Assembly (NCBI GenBank): GCA_024364735.1
Contig: JAGFNQ010000289.1
Span: 1-64,000, forward strand
Length of the DNA: 64,000 nt
Origin: Boesenbergia rotunda
Lineage: Eukaryota; Streptophyta; Magnoliopsida; Zingiberales; Zingiberaceae
Direction of reading: 5' to 3'
This document shows, piece after piece, positions 23,241 to 33,873 of this stretch. Position numbers and translations under genes: made by a program. The notes under the pieces are model-generated. The model ran no database searches, was not told the origin of the DNA, and saw only the letters and a program-made list of their open reading frames with translations. Within the stretch, counting starts at the first letter, position 1; each line of letters begins with the position of its first letter.

Positions 23241-25893
23241 TGATAAGCACCATTTTATTGATTATTTTAATTGCTAAAATCCATGTTTGACCCATGTTTT
23301 TATTGCTTAATTATGATTTTACCCTAGGTTTTGGAACTTTATCTTATTTTGGACTTAATTGCAAAATTACATATTTTTTGGGTTATTTGGCCACTAATTT
23401 TCTGATATATTTTTGTAGGCAAGAAAGAATCCTGGACCTAGGGCATATTGGGTCAAACTTGAGTCGGAAGTGAACCGGATCGAATTATCAAGCCTACGAT
23501 TAATCCGGGCCGTCCGATTCAAGAGCGGCTAGATCTGAGCCATCCGGGACGATCTGAAGCAATCCGAGCTAAGGTTAGGGTTGATCAAGCTCTATGATCA
23601 AGATCTGAAGGTTTCATCCCAATCAGAGCTAAATCAACCGTTGAATCAAGCAAGGAGGGCTCTAGAGCGTCCAATCACAGATAGAGTTGATCTGGACCAT
23701 CCGTTGCACATCTGGAGGATCCGAGCTACCACAAGGAAGATCCTGACCCCAGATCATCATCATAAAAGTTTAGCTCAAATCAGATCAAGACCTACCGTTG
23801 GATCTCCTCCAATCAATCTGAGCCGTCCAAACTTAATTACTTAAGGAAAATTTGGCAGCAGTTCTCAGCGTCGCGTCTCCACCGCTGTTCATCGTTCTTC
23901 TTCGTTTCTTCACTGTTCTTCAGCTAGTTCTTCAATCCAAGGGGCGCGACCCCTCAATTCCATCATCAACGCAAGAGTTAGGTCAGTGAAGAGAGCTCTT
24001 AGTGAGGTTTCCGATTGATTTTCTGTTCAATAGCAAGCTGCGCGAGGTCTCGGCAGAATTGCTATCCGATTCAACGAACTCAGCTGTGCTCCACTTCCAC
24101 TGCATCCGAGCTGACCAGAGGGGTTCCCTGGAAGGTTTCGGACACTCCCTAATCCCAATCGCGAGCCACCACAGCGAGTTTGATGAAATTGGAAGCTGAT
24201 TTCAGTTTGGGTAGTGAGCTGATCAGATTCGGTAGCATAGGCGATTTTCGCTGATTTGCGGAGCTTGCGGGTCCGAGGTTCTCCCTTGATTGACGACCAA
24301 GGAGCTCTTGAGTTGAGGAATGGTTGAGGAGTAGCTTAGATAGTTAGATTTCATTTTGTTGCAGCTGTAATTTCATTTCTGCATCTAGATTCTGTTTCTG
24401 ATTTATATTCATTAGCTGTAATTTCGTTTTGAATGGTTTTTGCAGTAGTTAAGTTTCAATTTGGCAAGTAAATTAGCTAGTGAGTTAGTCTAGTGGACAA
24501 TAGCTGCTAGTTTCAGTTTCTTTGATGTTTAATTGTTGCGTATCAATTTCTTTTTCCCTGTTACAACTTGCGTATCAGCTTTTTCTGTAGACTTCAGTTC
24601 AGATTCGAAATCCTTTGATTGTTTCTAATTCGAAATCAGTTAGTCTAGCTCAATTCCAAATCATTTCTGATATTAGTTTGGTATAATTTATCTAAATCGT
24701 TTGTGAGTTCTGAAATCATTGTTCTCTGTTTTCTTTTCCTGCATTTCTACACTTCTACAAACTTTCGTATCAGATTTTGAATGTCCCAGATTGTGTATCA
24801 AGCTAGTGTAGTTTATCACCTGAGCTTACCTTGTAGTTAGTTCACTTTGATTAGCACTTGCATTTCAGATTTCTGCATCAGCTGGTGTGTATCGATTTCA
24901 TAGCTGATTTGTAGAATTTCATTTCTGCATGTTAGCAATTCTGAATTCTGTCAATGTTTTGTCTGCCCGGTCAATTGGAGTCTGAATCTTTCAATTATTC
25001 CTGCATTTCCTTGCATGTATAGCTGCTCTTTTCAAGTTTGATGGATAGTTTTCACTGCTGAAATTGTTAGAATCAGTTTTTGGGCAGAAAAACTCAGTTT
25101 CGGCACAAGGATTACAGCTTGTTTGCCAAGCTGTTTTTGGTACAAGTTTGCATCAGCCTTTGCTTTAGTTCTTGGTACATGATAGTGTTGAAGTTAAGTG
25201 GTATCACATCTAGCATCTCTGAATTTTCCAGCTTGATCAGTTGTTTTCAAGGCTGAATTGTTAGAATCAATTTTGGCACAAAAGGTTTAGTTTCGGCACA
25301 AAGGGTCCCTTGAGTGCCAAGCTGTTTTGTGTGATGTTTTGCATCAATTTTTGACTTATCTTTTGGGTGTAGAATAGTTTTGAAATCAATTGATATCACC
25401 CTTTAGTATTTCTGAATTTTCTTGGCATTGGTTGGATCCCAAAAATTATAGCTAGTTTGAGTTGAATAACTTGTTTAAAGTCTGAATTTCATATGCTATT
25501 ATTGTTTTAAGATTGTTTGATTTCCGGAAATTACCATCACTGCCTGATTCTTTTGTTTAGAATTTATTTTGCATGTGAACTCAGATTTGCCTTCATAGAT
25601 TGTTTAAGTGGTTTTGATTGAGTTGAATTCGTCTAGCCAAGATCTTTCTTGCCTCTCATTAAGTTTTCATTTATAATTGAACCCAAATTCCAGATTTTAT
25701 TCGAAACCCAAAATTCACAAACGACACAAATACAAGCTCGAATCAAACACAACAACTAGTCCCCGAGAAAAATACGACCTGTGGCCCCTTTACTACATTT
25801 TTAGATTTTGATTGTAAAAAGGGTTTCCAGCTTTTCATTCACATTTAAATCTAATGGTCCCAACATTCGTGACAGTATATTTTGGGCTGATCA
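23241..25893 (+). repeat. LTR 1 of the tandem non-autonomous gypsy array
   Basis: TGATAAGCACC...GATCA, 2,653 bp, followed by a tRNA-Asp PBS. Its first 1.1 kb (to about 24350) is almost identical to LTR 2 and LTR 3. The following 1.4 kb is clearly different from them. The last about 150 bp, with the island CCCCGAGAAAAATACGACCT, is again shared. LTR 1 is therefore a mosaic and not a simple sister of LTR 2. Confidence 0.88.
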
Positions 25894-25899
25894 AATTTT

Positions 25900-25917
25900 T
25901 GGCGCCGTTGCCGGGGA
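25900..25917 (+). other. Primer-binding site, tRNA-Asp type
   Basis: TGGCGCCGTTGCCGGGGA, 18 bases complementary to the 3' end of plant tRNA-Asp. It lies 6 bp after the LTR end. This PBS is typical of Athila-like Ty3/gypsy elements. Confidence 0.9.
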
Positions 25918-26056
25918 AGCAACTAGTTGATTTGTTTGATTTTTGCTTGTATATTTTTTGACATATCATTGGGTTCTATTTTCTGTTGCTTTATCATTTG
26001 TATACGGTTGCTGCCATTTTTTCTTGTTTGTTTTGTGACAGGGTTGCAAATTCAAA

Positions 26057-28174
26057 ATGGGGTCAAAAGAGATAGAAAAGACATTGGAGGAGTTAAGAAA
26101 TGTGTTAAAGGAGTTGGACTACCAACAAAAATGGAAAGCTCAGTCATCTACTTACCAGAAGCTACCTCAGCCTAATTGTCAGCCAAGTCAGCCCTTCCAA
26201 TTTCAGCAGCCAAGTCAACCAAATTTCCAACAATTTCAGGAAGGGCAGCCCCAATTTTCAGTTTTTGAGCAACCAAATCAGTTTTGTCAGCCTCAAATTC
26301 AGCAACTACAACAATTTCAGCCGGATTTTCAGCAAATTCAACCAAATTTCCAGAATTTTCAGAATGGGCAGCCTTTCCAAAATTTTCAGCCCAATCAACC
26401 AAATTTTCAGCCATCAAGTCAAAATTTTCAGCAACCATTTCAGCATTTCGAACCTCAATTCCAGCAATATAATCAAGGGCAGCAAGGCTTGCAATCATTT
26501 CCAGTTTTTCCAGCTCAAAACCAACAAAATTTTCAGCCAACACAGCCCTTGAATCAAAATTTCCAGCCCTACGGTCAGGGGTTTCAAGGGCAGAATTTTC
26601 AGCCCTCGCCACCTATTTTTTCAGCTCAAAATCAGAACTTTCAAGGCTACATTTCCCAGCAAAATTTTCCAGCATATCAGCCCTCTAATCAGTTCTTTAA
26701 TCAGCCCCAACAGCCATGTTTTCAACCAAATCAGCAAGCTCAGAATTTTCAGCCTACTTCATCCTTTCAAGGTCAGTCAAGGAGCTATGCTAACGAAGGA
26801 GGCTATGGGAGTTCTAGTGCAGGAAATGTGCTCCAACAGAAGGTCGAGGAAATGTTGCAACAAATTAGGCAACAACAAAGGGTGGAGGAGATTTATCAAC
26901 AAGTTGTACAATATCATCAAAGGCAAGCCCAAAAATCAGAACAATCCCTCGGAGTTGATTTTATATCAGTTCAAGGTGACCCTAGTGCATGGCCAAGTCC
27001 TTCTTCAAGTAATCTTGCACATTTGATAGAAGAAGAAGATGATGACGTACTCATCAAAGTCTGGGCACCTACAGCATGCATTCCTCCGGAGATTCCTACT
27101 CAAAATCCAATTCCAAATTTTTCAGCTCCAGAAGAAGAAATTGAAGCTCCACAGGACCATTCTAGACTTTTGTTTTCTGATGATTGTGTTATTAGTGGTC
27201 CTAATTTTTCTGATACTGTTGTTGCAGATATTACAGGAGAAGCATGCAGAGGAGATGATTCCATAGGTGTAGGGGATTGCACTAAGCCCCAGGGACCACC
27301 ACAATATTTAGAGAACGAACCAGAAAGTGTAGGGACTTGCATGGTGGAAGCAAGCACCCAAGGATCACCAGTTGATTGTCCACCAGAGCCTGAGGCCGAA
27401 GAGGAGCATGAACTTGACCAGGAGGAGACCACAGATACATCTACTATTATAGAACCTTCAGGTATTATCCAACACGCTCAGGTAAGTATTTCTCCTCTTT
27501 CTTCAGAAAAATGCAGTGAGGTACCTAGTGCTGATGTTATTGATTCTGATGAGTTTATTGATATACCTTGTGTAGAAATTGTTTGTGAAAATCCAATAGA
27601 GGTACCAAATATTGATTTCATTGATCATACTGCATTACTTGACACATCTCTTGTAGATATGGGTGGTGAAATAATTTTAGAGGCACCTATAATTGATGTT
27701 GTTTTTTATGATGAATCACTTGATACATCTCTTGTAGATATGGCTAGTGAAAATTTTTTAGAAGTGCCTGAAATTGATGTTATTTATTTTGATGAATCTC
27801 TTGCTATTTCATATGCTGAGAATGAATGTGAAAGACTTTTGGAGATACCTGATATTGATTTGATTGGCTGTGACACATTGCATGATACACCCTTGATAGG
27901 AAATAATTGTGAAATTTCTATTGATGAGCCAGAAATTGATTTCTTTATTTGTGATGAGCTCCTGGATGCAAATTTTGTAAAAAATGATTTTGAAAATTTT
28001 ATTGAGGCACCACAAATTGATTTAATTGGACATGATGCAGTTTTGGATTCATTTTATGCAGAGACTGATATCATTTTATTTCTTTCTGACCCTGAACGCT
28101 TGAGAGAGGTATTACATTGTTTTGCAGGGTCCAGAAGACTTCAGGAGTGGGTGCTCCAACTGAACAGACTCTAG
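26057..28174 (+). CDS. Q-rich / 27-residue-repeat protein of non-autonomous gypsy unit 1 (705 aa, truncated by a nonsense codon)
   Basis: The start is the first ATG after a pyrimidine tract ending GTGACAG. Domains: residues 1-40, a charged helical segment (MGSKEIEKTLEELRNVLKEL); about 45-250, a domain very rich in Gln, Phe, Asn and Pro with NFQP units, prion-like in composition; about 255-305, Gln/Glu-rich helix; about 310-480, acidic linker with VGDCTKPQG; residues 488-676, seven 27-residue acidic repeats (27518-28084). The tail LREVLHCFAGSRRL then a W-L-L-R-L motif ends at a stop (28172-28174). The sister ORF (33874-36216) reads on for 75 more residues. There is no zinc knuckle, protease, RT or integrase. 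Related sequence in element C (45525-48638) suggests origin from the gag tail and the protease-RT linker. Function is unknown; a particle or packaging role is a guess. Confidence 0.75.
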   Translation: MGSKEIEKTLEELRNVLKELDYQQKWKAQSSTYQKLPQPNCQPSQPFQFQQPSQPNFQQFQEGQPQFSVFEQPNQFCQPQIQQLQQFQPDFQQIQPNFQNFQNGQPFQNFQPNQPNFQPSSQNFQQPFQHFEPQFQQYNQGQQGLQSFPVFPAQNQQNFQPTQPLNQNFQPYGQGFQGQNFQPSPPIFSAQNQNFQGYISQQNFPAYQPSNQFFNQPQQPCFQPNQQAQNFQPTSSFQGQSRSYANEGGYGSSSAGNVLQQKVEEMLQQIRQQQRVEEIYQQVVQYHQRQAQKSEQSLGVDFISVQGDPSAWPSPSSSNLAHLIEEEDDDVLIKVWAPTACIPPEIPTQNPIPNFSAPEEEIEAPQDHSRLLFSDDCVISGPNFSDTVVADITGEACRGDDSIGVGDCTKPQGPPQYLENEPESVGTCMVEASTQGSPVDCPPEPEAEEEHELDQEETTDTSTIIEPSGIIQHAQVSISPLSSEKCSEVPSADVIDSDEFIDIPCVEIVCENPIEVPNIDFIDHTALLDTSLVDMGGEIILEAPIIDVVFYDESLDTSLVDMASENFLEVPEIDVIYFDESLAISYAENECERLLEIPDIDLIGCDTLHDTPLIGNNCEISIDEPEIDFFICDELLDANFVKNDFENFIEAPQIDLIGHDAVLDSFYAETDIILFLSDPERLREVLHCFAGSRRLQEWVLQLNRL
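27482..28127 (+). other. Candidate retained intron covering the 27-residue repeats (unit 1)
   Basis: CAG|GTAAGTAT at 27479-27489 matches the plant 5' splice consensus, and TTGTTTTGCAG|G ending at 28127 matches the 3' consensus. The interval is 646 nt, not a multiple of 3, so splicing would change the frame downstream. Both sites recur in unit 2 (35299-35944, also 646 nt) and element D (59641-60328). The sites are seen; that they are used is inference. Confidence 0.35.
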
Positions 28175-30947
28175 CCTCCTGGAAGGACTTCTGAAGGGCA
28201 TCAAGAAGGAGGAGATGATCTGACTTTAATTAAAAGCACTCCATCCCTTGAATGGCTCTTGAACCTGAATCGCCTGAGGCCACCAGAGCAAATTTTTGTG
28301 AAGTTTAAGTGTGGGGGAGTTCCAAATCTCCCAGCGACCCAGACACCTCCACTACCACGATGGAGGCTACTTTTGGATCGACTCCGTCCACCAGAATAAA
28401 AGGGAGTTTGATTTTTCTTGTATTTTCTTGTATTTCATTTTTCATTTTCATGCTTCCTAGAATTAGAATTTTCCTTTGAACTGAGTCCTTGTAAATAAAT
28501 GCATGCTATTTCTTTTGTCACTTTTTCTTGCATGAGTAGAAATAAAAGTATCCCTCTAGGTTATCTCCATAGCATTTTAGAGTCTTTTGAAAATAAATTA
28601 AATTTGGTTGTTAAAACTTAGGATTTGAGTTCATGGATGAAATCTTGGATACTTGAGTACTACTTTGCTTTAGATGCTTGATTGATGACTTGAGATGAAT
28701 TATTTTTGCCTAGTGAGAATTAGCCTTATATTTGTGATACATACATGTTATCGTACTCTAGAACTTGCTTAGGTTCTTTCAAAACCATATTTCAATGATT
28801 GGATCACATCTATAGAAGCTAATCACTTTGTTTACCTTTCCATATCCATTTAAAAAAAAAACATGTTCATTCCATTTTTCTTTACTTATCTCCTACGCTT
28901 ACCCATTTTTCTATGGACTTGTTTGCTTTGAATGTTTCTTAATGCTATTTTGCCCGAGACGGACAAAGATTTAAGTGTGGGGGAGTGACTAGCTTTTTGG
29001 AAAGATTTGGTATCAAGGAGGCACTTCAATTTGAAAAAAAAAATGTGCCAATTGAGTTTAGTTTGGTATCAAGATCAAGCAAGAAGAAGTAGTTGAGGAA
29101 AACAACAATTGAAGCATCTAGATTCTTGCTCATCATTTGAAGATCCAAGTGGAAATAAAAATTAAAAAAAATCTGCAAGGAAGGAATTGGCATGCAAAGC
29201 AGAAAATTGTGCCAAAAAAAAAAAGAAAAAAAAATTCTGTGAAGAATAACTTGAGTCGAAAGAGGCTTGGATGAAGAATTGAGAAGCTGGATCAGCAACA
29301 CCTTGTAAAATCCGAGTTGAAGCTGAGTAAGAGTCTAAATTCTGCCCAAAGTAGTTTGTGCAGATCAGTGAGGGAAACAAGCTGAATTTACAGCTGAACA
29401 CAAGCTGAATTCCAGCTGGATACAATCTGAATTGAAGCTGAAATACTTCAACTTTGAGCTGCTGAAATGATGCAACTGCTGTGCCAAGAGAAAATTCAGG
29501 AAATCTGAGCAGTTAACAAAGGAATTGTGCCAAAAACAGAGAACAGAAGAAATTTCTGTGAAGTGCAGAAAATTGCTGCCGAGTGGTGCATCTTGGAGCT
29601 GATAAATGATACAAGCTAAAGTCAAAACAAGCTGCAAAGTGCTGTAAACATTCTGTGAAGGGCTGTTGATCATTCGGCAAGATAAAAAGGAATGAGAAGA
29701 ATGCAGTTTTTCTCAACTAAGGGATGAATTGGTTTCCCTAGAGCATCCATTTGAAGCTCACGGCAGAGATGGATTGAAGTTGATTATGACAAAGATTTGG
29801 GAGCTGAGAACATTACTGAATCTGAAAGAAAAAAAAAATCAGTGAAGGGGCTGAAATTTGATTTGCTACTCAGCCATTGTCAAGTGGAACAATTCAATTC
29901 AGCTAGTTGATGCTAAATGCTTTCAAGAAATCAGATGTTTGCAAGGATGAAGAATCAGTGATGCCGTGGATGCTAGGATTTTCGAAGTTGAGAAAATGCA
30001 TCAAAAGGGAAGGGCTGAATTCAATGTGATGATTTGATTTTTGAGTGGAACATTTAAGGCTACCACTGTCAATTGTTACAAACACTTTTGCTATTTGATG
30101 TCTAGGGTTCTCTGATACAAAGCTGATGCGAAATGCTCCATTAGAAGGTTTGAGAGCAAAGAAAAAAAAAGAAGAGAAAAACAGAAGACAGTTTGAAAAA
30201 CAGAAAAAAAAACAAGGAAACCAAGTGGCACACCTTTGAAATTTCGGCACCCTGATTCAATGGAGCTTTCTCATCAGAATTACAGCCTTGCATCATTACA
30301 TTCTGAATTCACTAGAGAGAAAGAAAGAAAGAAAAAAATCTGAGAAAAGAGTGAAAGAAGCAAGGTTGGCACAAAAATTGAAACTTGGCACGTTGAGATC
30401 AAATGGAGTTATTTTTCATCCAAATCAAAGGAATTACTCAAGATTTACTTCACCACACTTTTTGATATCATTAGAGGACTGTCAAGATAGGGCAAAACAC
30501 ATTGGAAATATTTTTGAGCAACCAAGTCTCCCACTCCATCAAATTTTCCATTTTCTTGTTTTTATTTTATTTCTCACCATTTTTCATGTTTTCCTTTGTT
30601 TTTATAGTTGTTGATTCCAATCATGAATAATGGTGGAGAGTAGATAATAAGCAAGCCTATGGTAGTGCAAGAATCATATGTGTTTGAGTGAGCTCCACTT
30701 CCATCATCAAGTTAGAACTTAAGGAGAGAGCCACCAAAATTTTCCTTGAAAGGCTATGAGTTAGATTCATCTCAATGACTCATGATAGATGAAAAGGCTA
30801 AGTTGTTGATTTAAGGACAAGATACTAATCCATAGAGCTTAGATTTTGAGAATTGACAACCTTAGGTAATTTCTTTTCATTTGTTTCTAATTATGCTTAA
30901 GAGAGCCTAAGGGATACTTATTTAGTTGTTTCGCGAGACGCTCAAGG
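28175..30947 (+). mobile_element. 3' non-coding region of unit 1
   Basis: Long region between ORF and PPT with no convincing coding frame. It is nearly identical to unit 2 as far as about 28860 and again from about 29745, but different in between. It holds two internal copies of the 16-base PPT core at 28305-28320 and 28971-28986. The first 200 bp still encode, beyond the stop, the two further W-L-L-R-L-P-P motifs seen in unit 2. Confidence 0.75.
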
Positions 30948-30963
30948 TTAAGTGTGGGGGAGT
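30948..30963 (+). other. Polypurine tract of unit 1
   Basis: TTAAGTGTGGGGGAGT directly before the TGATAAG of LTR 2, the typical PPT position for an Athila/Tat-type element. Confidence 0.88.
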
Positions 30964-33709
30964 TGATAAGCACTATTTTATTGATTATTTTAATTGCTAA
31001 AATCCATGTTTGACCCATGTTTTTATTTCTTAATTATGATTTTACCCTAGGTTTTGGAACTTTATCTTATTTTGGACTTAATTGCAAAATTACACATTTT
31101 TTGGGTTATTTGACCACTAATTTTCTGATATATTTTTGTAGGCAAGAAAGGATCCTGGACCTAGGGCATATTGGGTCAAACTTGAGTCGGAAGTGAACCG
31201 GATCGAATTATCAAGCCTACGATTAATCCGGGCCGTCCGATTCAAGAGCGGCTAGATCTGAGCCATCCGGGACGATTTGAAGCAATCCAAGCTAGGGTTA
31301 GGGTTGATCAAGCTCTATGATCAAGATCTGAAGGTTTCATCCCAATCAGAGCTAAATCAACCGTTGAATCAAGCAAGGAGGGCTCTAGAGCGTCCAATCA
31401 CAGATAGAGTTGATCTGGACCATCCGTTGCACATCTGGAGGATCCGAGCTACCACAAGGAAGATCCTGACCCCAGATCATCATCATAAAAGTTTGGCTCA
31501 AATCAGATCAAGATCTACCGTTGGATCTCCTCCAATCAATCTGAGCCGTCCAAACTTAATTACTTAAGGAAAATTTGGCAGCAGTTCTCAGCGTCGCGTC
31601 TCCGCCGCTGTTCATCGTTCTTCTTCGTTTCTTCACTGTTCTTCAGCTAGTTCTTCAATCCAAGGGGCGCGACCCCTCAATTCCATCATCAACGCAAGAG
31701 TTAGGTCAGTGAAGAGAGCTCTTAGTGAGGTTTCCGATTGATTTTCTGTTCAATAGCAAGCTGCGTGAGGTCTCGGCAGAATTGCTATCCGATTCAACGA
31801 ACTCAGCTGTGCTCCACTTCCACTGCATTCCGAGCTGACCAGAGGGGTTCCCTGGAAGGTTTCGGGCACTCCCTAATCCTAATCGCGAGCCACCACAGCG
31901 AGTTTGATGAAATTGGAAGCTGATTTCAGTTTGGGCAGTGATCTGATCAGATTCGGTAGCAGAGGCGATTCTCGCTGATTTGCGGAGCTTGCGGGTCCGA
32001 GGTTCTCCCTTGATTGACGACCAAGGAGCTCTTGAGTTGAGGAATGGTTGAGGAGTAGCTTAGATAGTTTAATTTCAGTTTCTTTTAGCTGTAAATTTCA
32101 TTTCTGTCTCGTTTCTTATTGTTTCTGCATTTCGTTTCAGATTCGTAACTTGGTTTATTACATTGTTATAGCTGTAATCTAGCTTTAATCCTTCAAGTTG
32201 AGTAGTTTAGGAACTTGTTTAGTGATCAACTTAGTTAAATTTCAGTTTATTTCCTTGTCAATTGCTTACGTGCCAACTACCCTGTTGTGTGCCATTTTAA
32301 TTCCTGTGCTCTCCTTCAGTTCTGAAATTGTAGTCGAGTAGCTGGTTTTCTAAATTGTTTCTTCATTCAGTAAGTTGTTAAATTGCTGCAGTCAAGCTAG
32401 GAAAATGCTAGTTAGTTAACATAGAGTTTAGTTTTGGTTGCCCGTAGTTTTATTTCAAGTTTTAGTTCAGCTTGTAGCGTATCAAACTCCAAATCCTGTT
32501 TCGGTTTTCAGTTTCTGCACACCATCTGTGCTGTTTTCAGTTTCAATTCTGCATTGAGTATCAAGCTGCAAGTCATCTACTACTTTCTGAATTCGTACCA
32601 AGTAATGTTCAGCTCTCTGCCGATTCATTTCCTGAACTTTGCCGTAGCTTGCATCTACTGTCTCTGCATCCAATTCATGACATTGAAACTCTCCATTTAA
32701 GTTTTGTTTACCTGCGCAATCAAATCTGCATCAAGATATCAGAAATTCTGCATTTCTGAATTTCCATTTCTGCATTCGAATTGCTACAACATTCATGGAC
32801 TGTTTCTGCAAAAACATGGATTGTTCTGAGCTTATTATGCTAATGTCTTAGCAGCAGTTTTTGTTTATCCATAAATTGTTGCTGACTTAATGCTTCTGCT
32901 CGCTTGGTCTGCATCTGATCCATATCTACACATCAATATCTTTGTTTGAATTGCACCCAAGTCGTGACATCTGAAGCCTTGTAGTTATTTCTGCACTCAT
33001 TGCCATTCTGAATTTTGCAGAGTATCAGGCATCATTGTGTATCAAGTTCCATTTCTGAATTGAGTTTTCTTGAATTCTGCAGATTGTTTGAATTGTGTTG
33101 CCTTGGGCTCGGGTACTGAAGTTAATCCTACCTTTTAGAGTGCCAATGTGATCGAAATCAGTCTATTTTGTATCCAGGCAGTTTCTGAATTTAAATCTAC
33201 AAATCTGTATATGAATTTTTAGTTGCTTGTATGTTGTATCAAGTGAAATCTTGGCAAGGTTTTTTGTATCAGTCCGGTTCTCGATTGCTTTCATTGGTTT
33301 GTTTTAAGTTTGAGTTTGTGGCTTCATTGTTTAGCATTTGTGTTACACTTGAAATCAGAATCATTTTCTAGAAATTTGGTAAGTGTCTTTAGTTGATTAA
33401 GTGGTCTAGTGGTTGAGTAATAACTTGCTATCATTTGCTTAAGTCCTTGTTTGGTTTTCTTTCATTTTCATTGAGTTTTCCTTTCAGACTGACACCGAAC
33501 CCAAATCTTTATTTGAAACCCGAAAACATAAACGACATAAATACAAGCGCGAATCAAACAACATCAACTAGTCCCCGAGAAAAATACGACCTGTGACCCC
33601 TATATTACATTTTCATACTTTTGATTGTAAAAGGGTTTCCAGCATTCATTCATTTATATATTTAAATTTGATGGACCCACATTCGTGACAGTATATTTTG
33701 GGCCCGTCA
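30964..33709 (+). repeat. LTR 2 of the array (shared by units 1 and 2)
   Basis: TGATAAGCACT...CCCGTCA, 2,746 bp. It is preceded by the PPT of unit 1 and followed by the PBS of unit 2, so it is at once a 3' LTR and a 5' LTR. It is close to identical to LTR 3 over its full length, with only scattered single differences by eye. Confidence 0.9.
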
Positions 33710-33715
33710 AATTTT

Positions 33716-33733
33716 TGGCGCCGTTGCCGGGGA
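33716..33733 (+). other. Primer-binding site of unit 2, tRNA-Asp type
   Basis: TGGCGCCGTTGCCGGGGA, identical to the unit 1 site and 6 bp after LTR 2. Confidence 0.9.
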
Positions 33734-33873
33734 AGCAACTAGTTGATTTGTTTGATTTTTGCTTGTATATTTTTTGACATATCATTGGGTTCTATTTTCT
33801 GTTGCTTTATCATTTGTATATGGTTGCTGCCATTTTTTCTTGTTTGTTTTGTGACAGGGTTGCAAAATTCAAA

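Noticed and set aside
26172..26612. 146-codon antisense ORF, identical at 33989-34429
   Set aside because: It is the reverse strand of the Q/F-rich repeat DNA, which is naturally poor in stops on the other strand. Identity between units follows from the recent common origin.
33802..33873. 24-codon upstream extension of the unit 2 ORF as the true start
   Set aside because: It depends on a single extra A relative to unit 1 and reads through the conserved acceptor-like pyrimidine tract. The downstream ATG is common to both units.
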